In this document: positions 61,326-64,000 of the stretch, one piece after another
Position numbering within the stretch: the stretch's first letter is position 1
Layout of the letters: each line of letters begins with the position of its first letter
NCBI GenBank assembly: GCA_052390115.1
Contig: JBQTHE010000053.1
Location: 10,994 to 74,993, forward strand
Direction: 5' to 3'
Length of the DNA stretch: 64,000 bases
Source: GCA-003244245 sp052390115
GTDB lineage: Bacteria; Actinomycetota; Actinomycetes; Mycobacteriales; Pseudonocardiaceae
The notes under the pieces: model-generated
Told to the model about the DNA's origin: nothing
Databases searched by the model: none
What the model saw: the letters and a program-made list of their open reading frames with translations, nothing else
Translations under genes and position numbers: made by a program

Positions 61326-62285
61326 TTAAGTGGTCATCAGCGGTGGTGGTACGCGGACGGCCATGTTTTTGGTCGGCGGGCTGAAGTGGTGGGGGTGGAT
61401 GATGTGCGCGAGGATCTCCGCGCCCTCGACAATGCGGGGCCCTGGCCGGCTGAAATACGAGGTTGCGTCAACGGCCCACACGTTGCCCTCCCGCACCGCC
61501 GGCAGCTCGTGCCAGCCTTGCGGCAGTTGCGCTCGCGGCAACTCGCGCAGGGTGTCTTCGGCGTAGTAGCCGCAGGGCGCCAACACGATCACTTCCGGCG
61601 CGTAGGCGCGAATCTCTTCGGCGGTCGTCGTGCGTGACAGCGCACCCGCACTGCCGAACGTGTGATCACCACCGGCGAACGCGACCTGCTCGGGGACCCA
61701 GTGGCCCGGCGCGAACGGTGGCTCCAACCATTCCAGAACCAGTGTCCGCGGGCGGTGTTTGACATCGACGAGTGCCCGCGTGAGGGTGTCGAGCCGCGTT
61801 GCCAACTCGGCGACCAGCGCGTCGGCCCGCGCGCCGGTGCCGGTCAGCCGACCGACGGTGCGGATGTTGGCGAGAACGTCAGCAATCGTGTTCGGCTCCA
61901 GCGAGACGACGTCGACGTCGACGTCTCTGTCGTCCTCGGAGCACCTCCGCGCGGCCCGCTCGACCTCCTGGTAACTGACGGCACAGACTTCGCACAACTC
62001 CTGCGTGAGGATCAAATCCGGTTTGAGTGCGCGGAGCTGGGCTTCATCGAGATCGTAGATCGAGCCGTGCCCGTCTAGCTGCGAGCGGACGGCGTGGTCG
62101 ACCTCGGCGCTCGTCATCGTCCGGTGCGAGATACGGCTCGCCGTCAACTGCGGCTTGCCGACAACTGCCGGCGGGTAGTCGCATTCGTGCGTGACGCCGA
62201 CCAGCGACCCTTCCAACCCGAGCGCGCACACGATCTCCGTTGCAGAAGGCAACAGCGAGACGATGCGCGGCGTTGCTCTGCTCAT
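61326..62285 (-). CDS. BtuF-like cobalamin/metal-chelate-binding protein
   Basis: A 319-residue protein with the periplasmic-binding-protein III fold: RIVSLLPSATEIVCALGLEG is the family start, then LVGVTHECDYPP, KPDLILTQELCEVCAVSY with a CxxC, and VEGAEILAHIIHP at the end. Unlike transported binding proteins it has no signal peptide or lipobox at ATG 62285, so it is probably cytoplasmic. No permease or ATPase is next to it. Similar proteins are annotated cobalamin-binding protein; the real ligand is unproven. Confidence 0.8.
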   Translation of the reverse strand: MSRATPRIVSLLPSATEIVCALGLEGSLVGVTHECDYPPAVVGKPQLTASRISHRTMTSAEVDHAVRSQLDGHGSIYDLDEAQLRALKPDLILTQELCEVCAVSYQEVERAARRCSEDDRDVDVDVVSLEPNTIADVLANIRTVGRLTGTGARADALVAELATRLDTLTRALVDVKHRPRTLVLEWLEPPFAPGHWVPEQVAFAGGDHTFGSAGALSRTTTAEEIRAYAPEVIVLAPCGYYAEDTLRELPRAQLPQGWHELPAVREGNVWAVDATSYFSRPGPRIVEGAEILAHIIHPHHFSPPTKNMAVRVPPPLMTT

Positions 62286-62570
62286 CGAAATGAGGTTAGT
62301 CGTCTGGGCGGACGAGGGGAGCAACCGCGTAGTGCCCTCGGTGGCACTCTGCACAATGCAACAGTCCTTCCCCAGACGTCACGGACAGCCACATCACGTA
62401 CGTGCGCTGGCTGCCCGGGGCCACCGTGACGTACGGCGGCGCCGCCGGTCGGCCTGGCCACCAACGACCCCCGACTTTGCCGACGCTCTGGGGGCCGGGG
62501 GGAGCGGTTACAGTTCAGAAGCTGCGGGCAGGCCGGGCCCGCGCGTGCTTGACCAGGAGGGGAACTGTCA

Positions 62571-63872
62571 GTGACGACGAGTATCACGCTCGGCATGATC
62601 GGATGCGGCAATATCGGGTCGGAGTTCGTGGATGTCCTCGACGAACGGCGAGCGGCCATCGCCGCGACAAGCGGGATCGACCTGAGACTTACCCGAATCG
62701 CCGTCGCCGACCTGGGTAAGCCACGCTCCCCCGCGGTCGGTTCGCGAGTCCTGACCGATGACGTTGGTGAGGTGATCCACGATGACGAGATCGACATCGT
62801 GGTCGAGCTCGTCGGCGATGTGGACGGGGTCGGCGACATCGTGCTGCGTACCCTGCGCAGCGGCAAGTCCGTCGTCACCGGGAATAAGGCGTTGATCGCC
62901 TCGTCGGGCCCTGAGCTGTTTGCCCAGGCCCGCGAGTCGGGAGTCGACCTGCTGTTCGAGGCGGCCACGGTTGCGGGCGTCCCTATCCTGCGCCCGCTGC
63001 GCGAATCCCTGGTCGGTGAAGAGGTGACCAGTATCGCCGGCATTCTCAACGGGACGACGAACTACGTGCTCTCTCGGATGGCCAACGAGTCCATGGACTA
63101 CGACGCTGCTCTCGCCCAGGCACAGGCAATGGGACTCGCCGAACCCGATCCCACTGCCGACGTCGAGGGCACCGACTCGGCGTCCAAGCTCGCGATTCTG
63201 TCCTCGGTTGCATTCAACCATTCTGTCCCATTCTCCGCCGTTCATAGCGAGGGCATCGTGGGAATGGATCGTGCTGACATGGAGATCGCCAGCGGGTTCG
63301 GGTATGCAATCAAGTCACTTGCCGTGGCAGAGGCTCACTGGGACCACGACCAACTCGTGCCGTGTGTGCGGGCCCAGATCTTCCCCGCGCTGGTACCGCT
63401 GAGCCATCCACTCGCTTCCGTGCACGATGCCTTCAACGCTATTTTCGTGCGCGGGCGCGACGTCGGTGAACTGATGTTCTACGGCCAGGGCGCAGGTCGA
63501 CGTCCCACCGCATCTGCCATCCTCGGTGACGTCGTGGACGCCGCTCACAACCGGATCAGCGGGACCAGCCGGACGGTTCCGGTGGGGCCCCCGGCTGCCA
63601 TCGGGTCTGTCGATGACATGAGCTATCCGTACTACCTCCGGCTGGACGTGGCGGACTCTCCCGGGGTGTTGTCGGAGGTCTCGGGGGTGTTTGGAGTGCA
63701 CGGGATATCGCTGCGGGTAGTCGAGCAGCATGACTCGGTAGCGGGCGTGGCCCGCGTCGTCTTCGTGACCTATAGAACGACCGAACGGGCGTTCCGTGCC
63801 GCCATGGCTGACCTGGTGTTGTGCGCATCCGTGCGGCGGACCGGCCAGGTGCTCAGAATCTTCGCCGACTAG
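62571..63872 (+). CDS. hom: Homoserine dehydrogenase
   Basis: A 433-residue enzyme that reduces aspartate semialdehyde to homoserine for threonine and methionine. ITLGMIGCGNIGSEFVDVL is the nucleotide site, GVPILRPLRESLVGE and ILNGTTNYVLSRM are catalytic-domain signatures, and GLAEPDPTADVEGTDSASKL holds the catalytic lysine region. A C-terminal ACT domain (YYLRLDVADSPGVLSEVSGV) suggests feedback control, probably by threonine. GTG 62571 follows AGGAGGGG. Threonine synthase or homoserine kinase genes are not seen in the window. Confidence 0.93.
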   Translation: MTTSITLGMIGCGNIGSEFVDVLDERRAAIAATSGIDLRLTRIAVADLGKPRSPAVGSRVLTDDVGEVIHDDEIDIVVELVGDVDGVGDIVLRTLRSGKSVVTGNKALIASSGPELFAQARESGVDLLFEAATVAGVPILRPLRESLVGEEVTSIAGILNGTTNYVLSRMANESMDYDAALAQAQAMGLAEPDPTADVEGTDSASKLAILSSVAFNHSVPFSAVHSEGIVGMDRADMEIASGFGYAIKSLAVAEAHWDHDQLVPCVRAQIFPALVPLSHPLASVHDAFNAIFVRGRDVGELMFYGQGAGRRPTASAILGDVVDAAHNRISGTSRTVPVGPPAAIGSVDDMSYPYYLRLDVADSPGVLSEVSGVFGVHGISLRVVEQHDSVAGVARVVFVTYRTTERAFRAAMADLVLCASVRRTGQVLRIFAD

Positions 63873-63920
63873 ACCGCGTCCCGCACATCATCGCCAGCCC
63901 GAGACTGAGTGCACTCAGCC

Positions 63921-63982
63921 TCCCGAACTCAACAGCAGAGCTGTTCGGACGACGGTGGACAGCTCTGCGGTTGAGTTCGGGA
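63921..63982. repeat. Hairpin element, copy 2 (homologue of 31743-31824)
   Basis: The arm 63921-63944 (containing CCCGAACTCAAC and GCAGAGCTGT) pairs with 63959-63982 with a single mismatch, with a 14-nt spacer as in copy 1, and is followed by the same flank GAACCGGAGGG. It lies 49 bp after the hom stop and may end the hom transcript. Confidence 0.7.
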
Positions 63983-64000
63983 ACCGGAGGGCTCTTCGCT

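Noticed and set aside
1..64000. tRNA, rRNA or complete insertion sequence
   Set aside because: Looked for transposase-type proteins, terminal repeats and cloverleaf-like segments; none was convincing.

Overview
The window is a high-GC actinobacterial chromosome segment. Many starts are GTG and many genes are coupled through 4-bp ATGA/GTGA overlaps. It probably comes from Pseudonocardiales or a related mycolata-type order: it carries a lipoarabinomannan-type mannosyltransferase (mptB), a polyprenol-phosphomannose synthase, ctaB/ctaA and an actinobacterial SUF operon. The core gene order matches the locus known from Mycobacterium tuberculosis (pgl-opcA-zwf-tal-tkt / ctaB / qor / ctaA / ABC transporter / mptB / sufR-B-D-C-S-U-T). 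This assignment is inference from gene content and order; there is no rRNA to confirm it.

Layout. (1) 0-0.4 kb: the 3' end of a TetR regulator. (2) 0.5-11.6 kb, minus strand: a pentose-phosphate/glycolysis operon tkt-tal-pgi-zwf-[SDR/DUF2867]-[photolyase]-opcA-pgl, with the SDR and photolyase genes placed between zwf and opcA. (3) 11.8-12.8 kb: ctaB. (4) 12.7-27.2 kb: an accessory block inserted in the ctaB-qor interval. It holds a repeat-rich membrane protein, a zinc-ribbon-like hypothetical, an HTH-kinase plus DapA-like pair and, from 17.6 to 26.2 kb, a radical-SAM cluster. That cluster has a MerA/Lpd-like flavoprotein, a redox protein with an in-frame TGA exactly at a U-x-x-C position (probable selenoprotein), a radical SAM enzyme, a metallophosphoesterase-radical SAM fusion, a Ppm-like glycosyltransferase, an FAD oxidoreductase and a TIGR04283-type glycosyltransferase (family name: rSAM/selenodomain-associated transferase 2). 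A saccharopine dehydrogenase follows. (5) 27.2-35.2 kb, minus strand: quinone reductase, DUF885 protein, heme A synthase, ABC-2 exporter, MptB. (6) 35.3-42.0 kb, plus strand: the SUF iron-sulfur operon sufR-sufB-sufD-Rieske-sufC-sufS-sufU-sufT-like, every junction tight or overlapping. (7) 42.4-50.4 kb: a dimethylargininase-like enzyme, then a conserved actinobacterial cluster without assigned function (SCO2525 methyltransferase, SCO2524, SCO2523 variant P-loop protein, SCO2522; facing it SCO2521 and a membrane-anchored protein). (8) 50.6-63.9 kb: UbiA prenyltransferase, DUF1015 protein, a VapBC-like pair, an EAL-CBS-GGDEF protein, RecQ, a decayed LuxR-type regulator, a shortened FAD monooxygenase, a methyltransferase, a BtuF-like protein and homoserine dehydrogenase.

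The intergenic DNA is rich in small structured repeats. There are paired 22-nt direct repeats at three loci, paired 14-bp palindromes at a 42-nt period at two loci, a ~64-bp hairpin element at two loci, a double-hairpin element at 17.5 and 23.0 kb, and a perfect 20-bp inverted repeat at the end of the candidate selenoprotein gene. I saw no tRNA, rRNA, CRISPR array or complete insertion sequence.

The two regions most likely to hold undescribed biology are the radical-SAM/selenoprotein cluster (17.6-26.2 kb) and the SCO2521-SCO2525 cluster (43.7-50.4 kb).
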